Source: DATAJX01 sp964601735
GTDB lineage: Bacteria; Pseudomonadota; Alphaproteobacteria; UBA2136; UBA6156
Assembly: GCA_964601735.1 (NCBI GenBank)
Contig: CAZROO010000009.1
Coordinates: forward strand, 1-43,161
DNA length: 43,161 nucleotides
Reading direction: 5' to 3'
The first letter of the stretch is position 1, and each line of letters opens with the position of its first letter. Below are positions 7,894 through 16,805 of this stretch, piece after piece. The notes beneath the pieces were generated by a model. That model did no database searches. It was not told the DNA's origin and saw only the letters and a list, made by a program, of their open reading frames with translations. The position numbers were made by a program, and so were the translations under genes.

Positions 7894-8252
7894 TATTTTG
7901 CGGTGGCGGAGACAATCGTCGGGCTGGCGGCGTGCGCGCCGAGGGCAGCGGGCAGTTCGGGCAACGCCGGGGTGGTGGAACTGACCGTGGCGGCTGCCGG
8001 AGTGGGTACGCTCATGATGCTGTTGGCGTTTTCGTGGCCCCGGGTGAGGTAGGCAAGGGTGAGACAGTTAATGAGGAACACCGCCGACAGGAAAGCCGTG
8101 GGCTTGGCCAACGGGTTGCGAATGATGGGCTGGTTGCCGCCACCGGTGCCGCCGAAGACGCCGCCGGAAGCGGGGTCGGTGCGCTGGAGGAGGATGAGGA
8201 TAATCATCAGGATGGCGACAAGGGCGTTCACCAGGAGCAAGAGGGCTGTCAT
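7893..8252 (-). CDS. secG: Preprotein translocase subunit SecG
   Basis: SecG is the small auxiliary subunit of the SecYEG channel. Two membrane segments are visible (about residues 3–22 and 53–70), separated by the conserved LLQRTDPASGG...FGGTGGG loop. The tail is Ala/Pro/Thr-rich, as in alphaproteobacterial SecG. I use the ATG at 8252; a GTG at 8273 is possible but places extra residues before the first helix. It overlaps pyrG by one base. Upstream lies a divergent region with repeated AGCGTAAAGC boxes shared with the PpiD-type gene. Confidence 0.92.
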   Translation of the reverse strand: MTALLLLVNALVAILMIILILLQRTDPASGGVFGGTGGGNQPIIRNPLAKPTAFLSAVFLINCLTLAYLTRGHENANSIMSVPTPAAATVSSTTPALPELPAALGAHAASPTIVSATAK

Positions 8253-8276
8253 GGGGCGTATGTAATGGAACACGCG

Positions 8277-8383
8277 TTAAGCGTAAAGCCTTAAGCGTAA
8301 AGCGAGAGCATTTTGTACGCACTTTTGGAGGCAGTTTGACAGAGAGTGTTCCCTTTAAGCTTTACGCTCAATTGCTTTACGCT
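8277..8383. promoter_or_regulatory. Divergent secG/ppiD control region with repeated AGCGTAAAGC boxes
   Basis: TTAAGCGTAAAGC occurs twice in tandem (8277–8289 and 8291–8303). Its inverse GCTTTACGCT occurs twice on the other side (8359–8368 and 8374–8383), close to TATATA. Two copies therefore face each gene. They may be binding sites for a shared regulator or a remnant repeat. Confidence 0.45.
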
Positions 8384-8396
8384 ATATATAGCGGCC

Positions 8397-10286
8397 ATGA
8401 TGAAATCTTTCAGAAAGTTGGGGGAAACCCGGCCGGCGAAATTTTTGCTGGGGGTTCTGGCTATCAGTTTTGCAGCGTGGGGCGTGGGTGACTACCTGGT
8501 GCACCAGTTGGGCGGCGAAGCCATGACGATTAACGGTGAAGGCATCAGCGTGGGCCAAGTGCAACGCGATTACGACGGCGCCCTGAAGCGCGTGCAGCAG
8601 ATGCTGGGCGGCCAGCCGGTGCCCCCGGCTCTGCTCGCCAAGCTTAATATTCCGCAACAGGTGACGGCGGATGTGGTTCACCGCACGGTGCTGCGCCAGC
8701 AGGCCAAGGAGTTGGCGCTGATTCCTTCGACCGCGCAGATGCGTGATGAGATTGCACAGATTCCGGCGTTCCAGCAGAATGGTGTTTTCAACCTGAGCCG
8801 CTACCAGCAGACGCTGGCCGGCAACGGCATGAGCACCAGCGAGTTTGAACATGAGCTGGGGCATGATTTATCGGTGCGGCTGTTTGGCCAACTGGTACAA
8901 ATACCCAGCCCGACGGTAGTGGCGGTGCGGCCTCTTTCGGCCCTGGCGCATGCGACGCTGACGCTGAACGTGCTGGCGCTGACCCCGGCCAGTTTGCCCC
9001 CTGCCCCTGCCATCAGCGACAAAGAACTGAAGGCCTTTTACGACGCCAACCCCAGCCTGGGCGCGGTGCCGGAAAAGCGCAGCTTTAATGTGTTAGTGCT
9101 GGATGCCAATGAGATGGCCAAGACGCTGAGCATCAGTGACGACCAGGTTGCCGCCGAATATAATGCCCACAAGGCTGATTACGCGCTGCCGGAACGCCGC
9201 AGGGTACGGCACATTCTGGTGAACAGCGAGGTGGTGGCCAAGCGCATGGCGGGGGAAATCCATAACCTGAAAGACCTTGAAAAGGCCGCGCGCGAGCACA
9301 CGCTTGACCCCGGCAGCAAGGACACCGGCGGCGACCTGGGCCTGATTGCCAAGACCGATGTGGTGCCAGCCTTTGGCGACGCTGCGTTCAGCCTGCCGGT
9401 AGGTGGGATTAGTGCACCGGTAAAGAGCCCGTTCGGCTGGCATATCATTGGCGTGGAGAGCATTGAGCCGCCGCACCAGCAGGCGCTGGCCGAAGTGCAT
9501 GACCGGATTGCCGCCGAGCTGCGCAAGCAGACCGCCGAGCAGACCGTGAGCGACCTGGCCAACCAGATTACCGATGCGGTAGCCGCCGGTGATACGCTGG
9601 ATAAAATCGCTTCGCAAAAGGGCTTGAAGCTGCAACGCTATACCCTGATTGAACCGACCGCCGAGAATCCGGACGCAGCGATTATGCAGGTGGCATTTGC
9701 CCAACAGGAGAAGCAGGTGAGCGACCCGATTAATCTGCCTCACAACGCCGTGGGCTACGTGCAAACCACCACCATTGTGCCCGCTACGCGCCGCGTGCTG
9801 GCAGAAGTTCGTGACCAGGTATTGAAGGCCGCTCAACAGGCGCAGATGCAGGCCGGTTTGGCCAACACCGCCAAGGCCATTTATGAGGCCAGCCGCACGC
9901 CCGGCAACGGCGGGCTGGCCGACGCCGCCCGCGCCGCCAAGGTGCCCAACGTGAGCGTGACGCAATTGACCATCGGCCCCAGCAACTCCACGCCGGACTG
10001 GCTGCAGAAAGACCGTGGCGACGTGCTGGCGCTGCCGGTGAACGGGATTCTGGAAAACCCGATTGCCGTGGGCGGCAACCAGTTGAACCTGGTACAACTG
10101 GCCAAGCGCCAGCTGGGCGACCCGACACCGGAACAGATTGCCGCAACGACCGAGGCCTACACCAAGCAGTTGCAATCGGAAACCGAGCAGATGGTGATGG
10201 AGAAGCTGGCACAGGCCTCGAGCATCAAGATTAATGCGGACCGGATGCGGAGCGTGTTCGGGCCTTCATACACCATGCCTTTTTAG
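8397..10286 (+). CDS. ppiD: PpiD-type membrane-anchored periplasmic folding chaperone (SurA_N plus parvulin)
   Basis: PpiD-type proteins are anchored in the inner membrane at the Sec exit and assist newly exported proteins. The ATG pair at 8397/8400 gives MMKSFRKLGETRPAKF and then a single membrane anchor (FLLGVLAISFAAWGVGDYL). A SurA_N-like domain follows. One parvulin domain lies around residues 250–360, with RRVRHILV, GGDLGLI and SPFGWHIIGVE. The total is about 629 residues, as usual for the family. An in-frame GTG at 8346 is rejected because it lies within the repeat boxes. A small exported protein follows 24 bp downstream. It is transcribed away from secG, a fitting partner in export. 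Confidence 0.92.
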   Translation: MMKSFRKLGETRPAKFLLGVLAISFAAWGVGDYLVHQLGGEAMTINGEGISVGQVQRDYDGALKRVQQMLGGQPVPPALLAKLNIPQQVTADVVHRTVLRQQAKELALIPSTAQMRDEIAQIPAFQQNGVFNLSRYQQTLAGNGMSTSEFEHELGHDLSVRLFGQLVQIPSPTVVAVRPLSALAHATLTLNVLALTPASLPPAPAISDKELKAFYDANPSLGAVPEKRSFNVLVLDANEMAKTLSISDDQVAAEYNAHKADYALPERRRVRHILVNSEVVAKRMAGEIHNLKDLEKAAREHTLDPGSKDTGGDLGLIAKTDVVPAFGDAAFSLPVGGISAPVKSPFGWHIIGVESIEPPHQQALAEVHDRIAAELRKQTAEQTVSDLANQITDAVAAGDTLDKIASQKGLKLQRYTLIEPTAENPDAAIMQVAFAQQEKQVSDPINLPHNAVGYVQTTTIVPATRRVLAEVRDQVLKAAQQAQMQAGLANTAKAIYEASRTPGNGGLADAARAAKVPNVSVTQLTIGPSNSTPDWLQKDRGDVLALPVNGILENPIAVGGNQLNLVQLAKRQLGDPTPEQIAATTEAYTKQLQSETEQMVMEKLAQASSIKINADRMRSVFGPSYTMPF

Positions 10287-10310
10287 GTAAGCGGAGGGGA
10301 AGGTAGAGGA

Positions 10311-10622
10311 ATGAGGCCAGTTTTCGCTTTATTGTTTTTTACCCTTGCGCTGCCCGCTTTTGCCGATGGCGTAGTGCTGACCTACCGGGGCGCCAACCAT
10401 TGGGTGGCGCCGGGCGACAACAAGAGCCAGCAGGTTTTATTGAAAGCGGCTGAGGGTGGACAGACCACGTTTGAGGCGCGGTTGCCTTCGACCCAGCGTG
10501 ATTTGGCTACCGCACGGCTGGAAGTGCTGCGCGATTTGCTGGCGCAGAAATCGAAGGATGGCGTGACGATTACGGAAGTGGATGGGGCGCCTGCGGCGGC
10601 GAATACTCTTTGGATAAAATAA
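10311..10622 (+). CDS. Small exported protein of unknown function
   Basis: The 103-residue product begins with a signal peptide, MRPVFALLFFTLALPAFA, cut before DGVV. The mature domain is about 85 residues with no cysteine, and I recognise no family. It follows ppiD by 24 bp on the same strand and is closed by a strong terminator, so the two are probably one transcript. The purine-rich leader GGAGGGGAAGG supplies the ribosome-binding site. Confidence 0.75.
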   Translation: MRPVFALLFFTLALPAFADGVVLTYRGANHWVAPGDNKSQQVLLKAAEGGQTTFEARLPSTQRDLATARLEVLRDLLAQKSKDGVTITEVDGAPAAANTLWIK

Positions 10623-10648
10623 AAGAGCCCGGCATTGCCGGGCTCTTT
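10622..10648. terminator. Bidirectional intrinsic terminator
   Basis: Hairpin with 12-bp arms AAAGAGCCCGGC and complement, loop ATT, between the convergent exported-protein and 53-aa genes. Confidence 0.9.
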
Positions 10649-10652
10649 CTAC

Positions 10653-10814
10653 TTAATTATTGATGAAGGTGCCATCAATCTCCGATAAATCGGGCCTGGT
10701 GAAATCGCGTTCATCGGGTTTGCTCACACCCAGCGCTTTAACGACCCTATCAAGGCTTAGTTTAAGAGGCACGAAAGCCAGCAACAGCACGGCAGGGATG
10801 ACGAGATATTTCAT
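10653..10814 (-). CDS. 53-residue membrane protein of unknown function
   Basis: Starting at the ATG at 10814 gives MKYLVIPAVLLLAFVPLKLS, one membrane segment, then a charged tail rich in Asp, Glu and Arg that ends in FINN. AAGGG lies about 10 bases upstream of the ATG. A good sigma-70-type promoter lies at 10867–10895. The frame is open further upstream but would run through that promoter. No family is recognised. Confidence 0.65.
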   Translation of the reverse strand: MKYLVIPAVLLLAFVPLKLSLDRVVKALGVSKPDERDFTRPDLSEIDGTFINN

Positions 10815-10866
10815 GATTATTCGCCCTTGGGGATAAAACGTGGAAAAAGGTTTTTTGATTGCCGGC

Positions 10867-10895
10867 ACTATAGTGCTGGCTGAGCCAAAAGGCAA
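10867..10895 (-). promoter_or_regulatory. Sigma-70-type promoter of the 53-aa gene, with palindrome over the -10
   Basis: On the minus strand it reads TTGCCT, 17 bp, TATAGT. The -10 lies inside a perfect 12-bp palindrome (GCACTATAGTGC, 10865–10876) that extends with one mismatch per arm to 10861–10880. The palindrome could be a repressor operator, or a dnaE terminator stem, since it directly follows the dnaE stop. Confidence 0.55.
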
Positions 10896-13800
10896 TTACT
10901 GCACGGACACGCCGGTGAGGCCCTGGAGGTTGGCGAGCAGCGCGGGCTTGATGCGGAAGCCTCCCGGTAACCTGACGGTAGCGCGGCCCTGGCCGGTAGG
11001 AACATCGAGCTTGACCGTTGTGCCGCCCTGCCCGGCCTGGCGGAGAAGGTCTTGCACGCGGAGGGTCTGATTCATGTCGGCCAGCTTGATGACGAGCTCG
11101 GCGCGTTCGGCCAGGGCATCGTCCAGCGCACGGATTTTTTCGGCGAAGATGCGGAGGCGCTCGCCGTCCTGCTGCACTTTGATGGTGATGACGACGCTGG
11201 CGCTTTCTTTCAGTAAGTGAGCCTGGGCAGCGTAGGTTTCGGGGAATACGGCGATTTCATGCTGGCCGGTGGGGTCGGACAGCGTGACCACACCCATGCG
11301 GCCGCCGGATTTGGTTTTGACTTCACGCAGGCTGAGAATGACGCCCGCAACGCTGGCACCGCCGCCGCCGGAGGCGCCGAATTCTTCCAGCGATGCCAGC
11401 GGTTTGTAGCCCACCAGTTTTTGTAGCTCGGCCTTACAGGCGTCGAGAGGGTGGGCGGAGAGGTAGAAGCCGACAGCCTCCTGCTCGAAGGCGAGTTTTT
11501 CCAGCGTGTTGAGATGCTGGGCGGGTTGCAGCGATTGCTTGTAAGGGTCGGCGCTGGGAGTGCTGCTACCGCCGAACATATCGGCCTGGCCGCTTTCGCG
11601 CTGCTCAAGGCAGGCAGTGCCGTAGGAAAGGTAGACATCGAGGTTGGCGAGGAGCAGGCCGCGGTCGGTCTCCAGGCTGTCGAGCGCACCCGCCTTGGCC
11701 AGCACTTCCAGCTGGCGGCGGTTGAGGCTGTGCGGGTGGTTGCGGGCCATCAAATCCCAAATGGATTTGTAGGGGCCGTTTTTGCTGCGTTCGGTGACCA
11801 ACTGGCGCATGGCGATTTCGCCCGCGCCTTTAAGCGCGGCGAGGCCGTGGCGAACCATATTATTTTGGACTTCGAAGAACACGCCGCTGTGATTGACGTC
11901 GACCGGCAGCAGTTTGAAGCCCATGTTGCTGATCTCCTGCTTATAACGGAGGAGCTTGTCGGTATCGCCGCGGTCGTAGGTCATGGTCGCGGCCATGAAC
12001 TCGAGCGGGTAATGCGCCTTGAGGAAGGCGGTTTGATACGAAATAAGCGCGTAGGCCATGCTGTGGGCCTTGTTGAAGCCGTAGCCCGCGAAGGCGCTAA
12101 TCTGGTCGAAGATGCTGTTGGCGGTGGCTTCGTCGATGCCGTTGACCGTGGCCGAGCCTTCGACAAACTTGGCACGTTGCTTGGCCATTTCTTCCGGCTT
12201 CTTTTTACCCATCGCGCGGCGGAGGATGTCGGCACCGCCCAGCGTGTAGCCCGCCAGCACGCGGGCCATTTGCATGACCTGCTCCTGGTACACGGCGATG
12301 CCGAAGGTGATTTCGAGGGTATCCTTGAGGAGCGGGTGCGGGTAGGTCGCCTCTTCCTTGCCCAGCCGTACGTTGATGTACTGCGGAATCCATTCCATCG
12401 GGCCCGGACGGTAGAGCGCGATGAGCGCCGAAAGGGCTTCGAGGTCGTCGGCCTTCATCTTGCGGGTGAGCTCGGTCATGCCGGCGCCTTCGATTTGGAA
12501 GACGCCGAGGGTTTGGCCTTTTTGCAGCATGTCGAAGGTGGGTTTATCGACCAGCGAGATGCGTGAGATGTTGAAATCGGGGTCGCGGCTGGCGCGGACG
12601 ATGTTCTCCGCCATGCGGATGACGCTGAGGGTTTTGAGGCCGAGGAAGTCGAATTTCACCAGCCCGGCTTTTTCTGAATCGCCCCAGCTGAAGGCTGTGG
12701 CGGGCAGCGGCGAGCGAGGATCGACATAGAGCGGGGCGACGTCGGTGATGGGGCGGTCGGCGATGTGGATACCCGCGGCGTGGGTGCTGGCGTGGCGGTA
12801 GCAGCCTTCGAGCTGCATGGCCGTGTCGATGAGGAGCTTCACATCCTCTTCGTTGTCGTAGCGTTCGCGCAGGCGTTCGTCCTGGCCCAGCACGGTTTTA
12901 AGGTCGGGCGGGGTGGCGCCTTCGGGAATGAACTTGGCGACATCGCCGCAAAAACCGTACCCGAGGCCGAGCACGCGACCAACGTCGCGGATGCAGGCAC
13001 GGGCCTTGAGCGTGCCGAAGGTGATGATTTGCGCAACGCGGTCGGCGCCGAAGCGTTGGCGCACATAGGCGATGACTTCCTCGCGCCGGTCCTGGCAGAA
13101 GTCGATATCGAAGTCGGGTAGGCTGACGCGGTCCGGGTTCAGGAACCGCTCGAAGAAGAGTTGCCAGCGCAGCGGGTCGAGGTCGGTGATTTCGAGGCTC
13201 CAGGCGACGAGACTACCGGCACCAGACCCCCGGCCCGGGCCCACAGGAATCCCCTGCCCTTTGGCCCAGCGGATAAAGTCGGAGGTAATCAGGAAGTAAC
13301 CGTCGAAGCCCATCTGGATGATGATACCGAGTTCGTATTCGAGGCGTTCAAAATACCTGGGGTGCTCGGCCTCGGGGATATGTTGCAGGCGGCGTTCGAG
13401 CCCGGCTTTGGACTCGCGGCGGATGACGCTTTCGACGCTCTCCTCGCCTGAGAATATCCATTTGGGCATGAACATTTTTTTGACGCTGATTTCTTCCAGC
13501 AAAAAGGCGCAGCGCTTGGCGATGTTAACGGTATTGGCCAGCGCGTCCGGCAGGTCGGCAAAGCGGGCGGCCATTTCTTCCGGCGATGGCAGGGTGTGAC
13601 TGGGCGTGAGCTTGCGGCGGTTGGGGTCGGCCATAGTGGTGCTGTCGCCGATGGCGAGCAGCGCCTCGCAGGCAAACTGTTGGTCGGCGTCGAAGAAGCG
13701 GGTATCGTTGGTGGCGACCAGCGGCAGTTGCAGTTCGGACGCCGCAGCGCGCAAAGCATTTTCGATTTCTGGCTCTTCACTTAGACCGTGACGTTCGAGC

Positions 13801-14306
13801 TGGATGTAAAGGCGGTCGCCGAAGGCTTGCTTGAGCTGGGTGAGGTTTTCAATCAAAGTTCCTTGCTGGCGCCAGGCGTCGGCGGCGCCGCGGTGGTACG
13901 GGCCGGAGAGGCAGATGAGACCGTCTGCGTGGGTGAAAATTTCGGAGAGGTCGATGCCGTCGATGTCGTGTTCCAGCTTGGCCATTTGCGCGGCGGAAAT
14001 GAGCTTGCAGAGGTTTCGCCAGCCGGCGTGGCTTTGCACCAGCAAACTGAGGGTGGCGTTTTTTTTGGGCTTGCCGGGGTCGGTGGGCAGCCAGACCGGC
14101 AGCTCGGTGCCGAGGATGGGCTGCACGCCCTCGCCCGGCAGGTATTTGGACAGTTCGACCGCGCCGAACATGTTGCCGAGGTCGGTGATGCCGACGGCCG
14201 GGTAGCCGAGCTTGGCGGCCTGCTTGGCCAGGGCCTTGGACTGGATCATCCCCTCCAGCAGGCTGTAGCTGGTTTTGACGGTGAGCGGGATGAACGGGAC
14301 AGCCAT
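10896..14306 (-). CDS. dnaE: DNA polymerase III subunit alpha
   Basis: This is the catalytic alpha subunit of the replicative polymerase. An N-terminal PHP domain begins FIPLTVKTSYSLLEG. The polymerase core includes GPGRGSGAGSLVAW and the catalytic aspartates in LPDFDIDFCQDRR. The region GYGFNKAHSMAYA and a C-terminal OB-fold (VAGVILSLREVKTKSG...) follow. The 1136-residue length is typical. It is 86 bp downstream of lolD, as in many alphaproteobacteria. No clear Shine-Dalgarno precedes the ATG. Confidence 0.98.
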   Translation of the reverse strand: MAVPFIPLTVKTSYSLLEGMIQSKALAKQAAKLGYPAVGITDLGNMFGAVELSKYLPGEGVQPILGTELPVWLPTDPGKPKKNATLSLLVQSHAGWRNLCKLISAAQMAKLEHDIDGIDLSEIFTHADGLICLSGPYHRGAADAWRQQGTLIENLTQLKQAFGDRLYIQLERHGLSEEPEIENALRAAASELQLPLVATNDTRFFDADQQFACEALLAIGDSTTMADPNRRKLTPSHTLPSPEEMAARFADLPDALANTVNIAKRCAFLLEEISVKKMFMPKWIFSGEESVESVIRRESKAGLERRLQHIPEAEHPRYFERLEYELGIIIQMGFDGYFLITSDFIRWAKGQGIPVGPGRGSGAGSLVAWSLEITDLDPLRWQLFFERFLNPDRVSLPDFDIDFCQDRREEVIAYVRQRFGADRVAQIITFGTLKARACIRDVGRVLGLGYGFCGDVAKFIPEGATPPDLKTVLGQDERLRERYDNEEDVKLLIDTAMQLEGCYRHASTHAAGIHIADRPITDVAPLYVDPRSPLPATAFSWGDSEKAGLVKFDFLGLKTLSVIRMAENIVRASRDPDFNISRISLVDKPTFDMLQKGQTLGVFQIEGAGMTELTRKMKADDLEALSALIALYRPGPMEWIPQYINVRLGKEEATYPHPLLKDTLEITFGIAVYQEQVMQMARVLAGYTLGGADILRRAMGKKKPEEMAKQRAKFVEGSATVNGIDEATANSIFDQISAFAGYGFNKAHSMAYALISYQTAFLKAHYPLEFMAATMTYDRGDTDKLLRYKQEISNMGFKLLPVDVNHSGVFFEVQNNMVRHGLAALKGAGEIAMRQLVTERSKNGPYKSIWDLMARNHPHSLNRRQLEVLAKAGALDSLETDRGLLLANLDVYLSYGTACLEQRESGQADMFGGSSTPSADPYKQSLQPAQHLNTLEKLAFEQEAVGFYLSAHPLDACKAELQKLVGYKPLASLEEFGASGGGGASVAGVILSLREVKTKSGGRMGVVTLSDPTGQHEIAVFPETYAAQAHLLKESASVVITIKVQQDGERLRIFAEKIRALDDALAERAELVIKLADMNQTLRVQDLLRQAGQGGTTVKLDVPTGQGRATVRLPGGFRIKPALLANLQGLTGVSVQ

Positions 14307-14370
14307 GCTTTTAATTTAGCGCGTCGGACCTGCGCCGTCACGCGGCCAGCGAAACGGTGTGGATATTAAA

Positions 14371-14392
14371 GAAGCCCAGTGGGTGGGCTTTT

Positions 14393-14395
<3 letters not shown>
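14371..14395. terminator. Probable terminator between lolD and dnaE
   Basis: AAGCCCA/TGGGCTT hairpin followed by T6 on the plus strand and a weaker T-rich tract on the minus strand. It overlaps the lolD stop codon. Because the U-tract is better on the strand that carries no gene, termination of lolD is only partial evidence. Confidence 0.5.
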
Positions 14396-15047
<652 letters not shown>

Positions 15048-15055
<8 letters not shown>

Positions 15056-16289
15056 GGCGTAGCAGCTCCACGGGGTCGAGTTTGGCGGCGCGCCAGGCCG
15101 GGTACCAACTGGCGAGCAGCGTGAGGACGAGAGCCATGCCGACGATACCGCAGAAGTCGAGCGGCTCGATGCGGCTGGGCAGTTGGCTGAGGAAGTAGAC
15201 GTCGGCGGGGAAGAGTTCGATGCCCGTCAATGTTTTGATGCCGCCCACCACGGCGGTCATGTTGAATACCACCAGCAGGCCCAGCAGCGTGCCGCCCGCG
15301 ATGCCCATGCCCCCCAGCAACAGGCCGTTGGCGAGGAAGATGCGGCGGATGTCGGTTTGCGTGGCGCCCATGGTGCGGAGGATGGCGATGTCGGCGAGTT
15401 TGTCGTTCACCAGCATCATCTGGCCGGTGATGATAGTAAAGGCTGCGACCACCACGATGAGACTGAGGATGATGAACATCGTCACACGCTCGATTTGCAG
15501 GGCGCGGAAGAAATCGGCGTTCTGCTGCTGCCAGGTGGTGACGCCGATACCCATGGTGCTGCCTGCGCGGCGCGAGGCGGCATCGGCCAGTTCCCAGGCG
15601 ATGGGCTGGATTTTATCGGGGTTCTTGACACGGACCTCGATGGCCGAGACGGCGTTGTTGAGCTGGAGGAACTTTTGCTGGTCGGCGAGATTGGCGAGGA
15701 CGAGGCCGCTATCGAACTGCACCATGCCGATTTTGAATACGCCGCCCACCGTAAAGGTTTGGATGCGCGGGATGAAACCCATGAGACTGCGCAGACCCTG
15801 CGGCGAAATGACCGTAACCCCCTGCCCGACGCCGACGTGGAGGTTGGCGGCGAGCCTGTCGCCGATGAGAATGGTGTTGGAGGCGAGGTTGGGTGTGCCT
15901 TCGACCATATGCGATTTGATGGTGGCGGGAACGTCGGCGGGGTTAAGTCCGCGCATGATGGCGCCACCGGCCTGGCCGCCCGAGGCTATCATGACCTGCC
16001 CGGTGATGTAGGGCACGGCACTGACTACGCCGGGAATGGCTTTGATGTCTTGGGCTAATAAGGTGGCTTCGGTAGTGGTGAGGCCCGCGACCTCGACATT
16101 GGCGTGGCCGGCGAGGCCGAGGATGCGGCCAATGAGTTCGTCGCGAAAGCCGCTCATGACCGCCATGACGATGATGAGTGCCGCCACACCCAGCAGAATG
16201 CCGGTGACACTGCAGATGGTGACCACCCGGGTGAAGCCGCGGCGCCCGCGCGCATATCGGCCGACGAAGGTGGTGGTGAGGTTGGACAT
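15048..16289 (-). CDS. lolC: Lipoprotein-releasing system permease LolC/LolE family
   Basis: The 413-residue protein has the FtsX/MacB topology. One N-terminal membrane helix (GVAALIIVMAVMSGF) is followed by a periplasmic domain of about 220 residues and three C-terminal helices starting near FIILSLIVVVAAFTII. Only one permease is present, so the transporter is likely a homodimer of this LolC/E-type subunit plus LolD, as usual in alphaproteobacteria. Its promoter must lie in the 93-bp gap shared with two small divergent genes that separate it from proS. Confidence 0.93.
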
Positions 16290-16382
16290 TGACTGGTTGG
16301 TACCACAGGGTTGTACGGCTTAACAATGTATACTACTAATACGGCACCGAAACGGATGCCTTTTTAACAGGAGTACCTGCCC

Positions 16383-16562
16383 ATGCCGCTGAAAGTTGGC
16401 GACTGGGTAACGATCACCCTTGTATCGCCAGATGGAGAATCTCTTTTGCATGCCGTGAAGGCCGAAGTCGTCCTGATCAGGAAAGAGAGGATTTATGTCG
16501 ATTATCTCGACCCGCATAACCGGGAATGGAAGTTGGGCAGACTGGAGCAACCTGATGAGTAA
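16383..16562 (+). CDS. 59-residue protein of unknown function
   Basis: The product starts MPLKVGDWVTITLVSPDGES and ends GRLEQPDE. AGGAG lies 9 bases before the ATG, which argues for a real gene. The pattern VGDWVTI... with alternating hydrophobic residues suggests a small beta-barrel such as an SH3-like fold, but this is a guess. It overlaps the next gene by 8 bp, and both lie between divergent lolC and convergent proS. A plausible promoter, TTGTAC–N17–TACTAA, is at 16311–16339. Confidence 0.65.
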   Translation: MPLKVGDWVTITLVSPDGESLLHAVKAEVVLIRKERIYVDYLDPHNREWKLGRLEQPDE

Positions 16563-16770
16563 AGACTCCAAGACGCCTGTTACCAGAGTGAAACTGAAAG
16601 ACGCCAGCAGCCTGCCCGAACCACTCCAACAGCAAATTGGTGAAGTGGTGCAAGCAGAACAACCGCGTGGCCGCGCGGCGTTACCTGATTGGCCAGGACG
16701 GCTTATGACGGTGAGGTTCGGCCCTCAGGTAGTTTGTACCCCAGCCTCTAACCTGACGATTATGACATGA
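16555..16770 (+). CDS. 71-residue protein of unknown function
   Basis: The ATG at 16555 lies inside the end of the preceding gene, with GGAG 8 bases upstream, so translation is probably coupled. The sequence begins MSKDSKTPVTRVKLKD and is basic and polar, with no membrane segment. No family is recognised. A strong terminator follows the stop codon, which supports the two genes as a unit. Confidence 0.55.
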   Translation: MSKDSKTPVTRVKLKDASSLPEPLQQQIGEVVQAEQPRGRAALPDWPGRLMTVRFGPQVVCTPASNLTIMT

Positions 16771-16773
16771 CGG

Positions 16774-16799
16774 ACGGCCCCTTAACGGGGCCGTTTTTT
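16774..16799. terminator. Bidirectional intrinsic terminator
   Basis: ACGGCCCC/GGGGCCGT hairpin with loop TTAAC and a T6 tract, between the convergent 71-aa gene and proS. Confidence 0.9.
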
Positions 16800-16805
16800 A
16801 TGGTT

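Noticed and set aside
8346..8396. GTG start that would extend the PpiD-type protein by 17 residues
   Set aside because: It would translate the repeated GCTTTACGCT boxes and the likely promoter; the ATG at 8397 puts the membrane anchor at the usual distance from the N-terminus.
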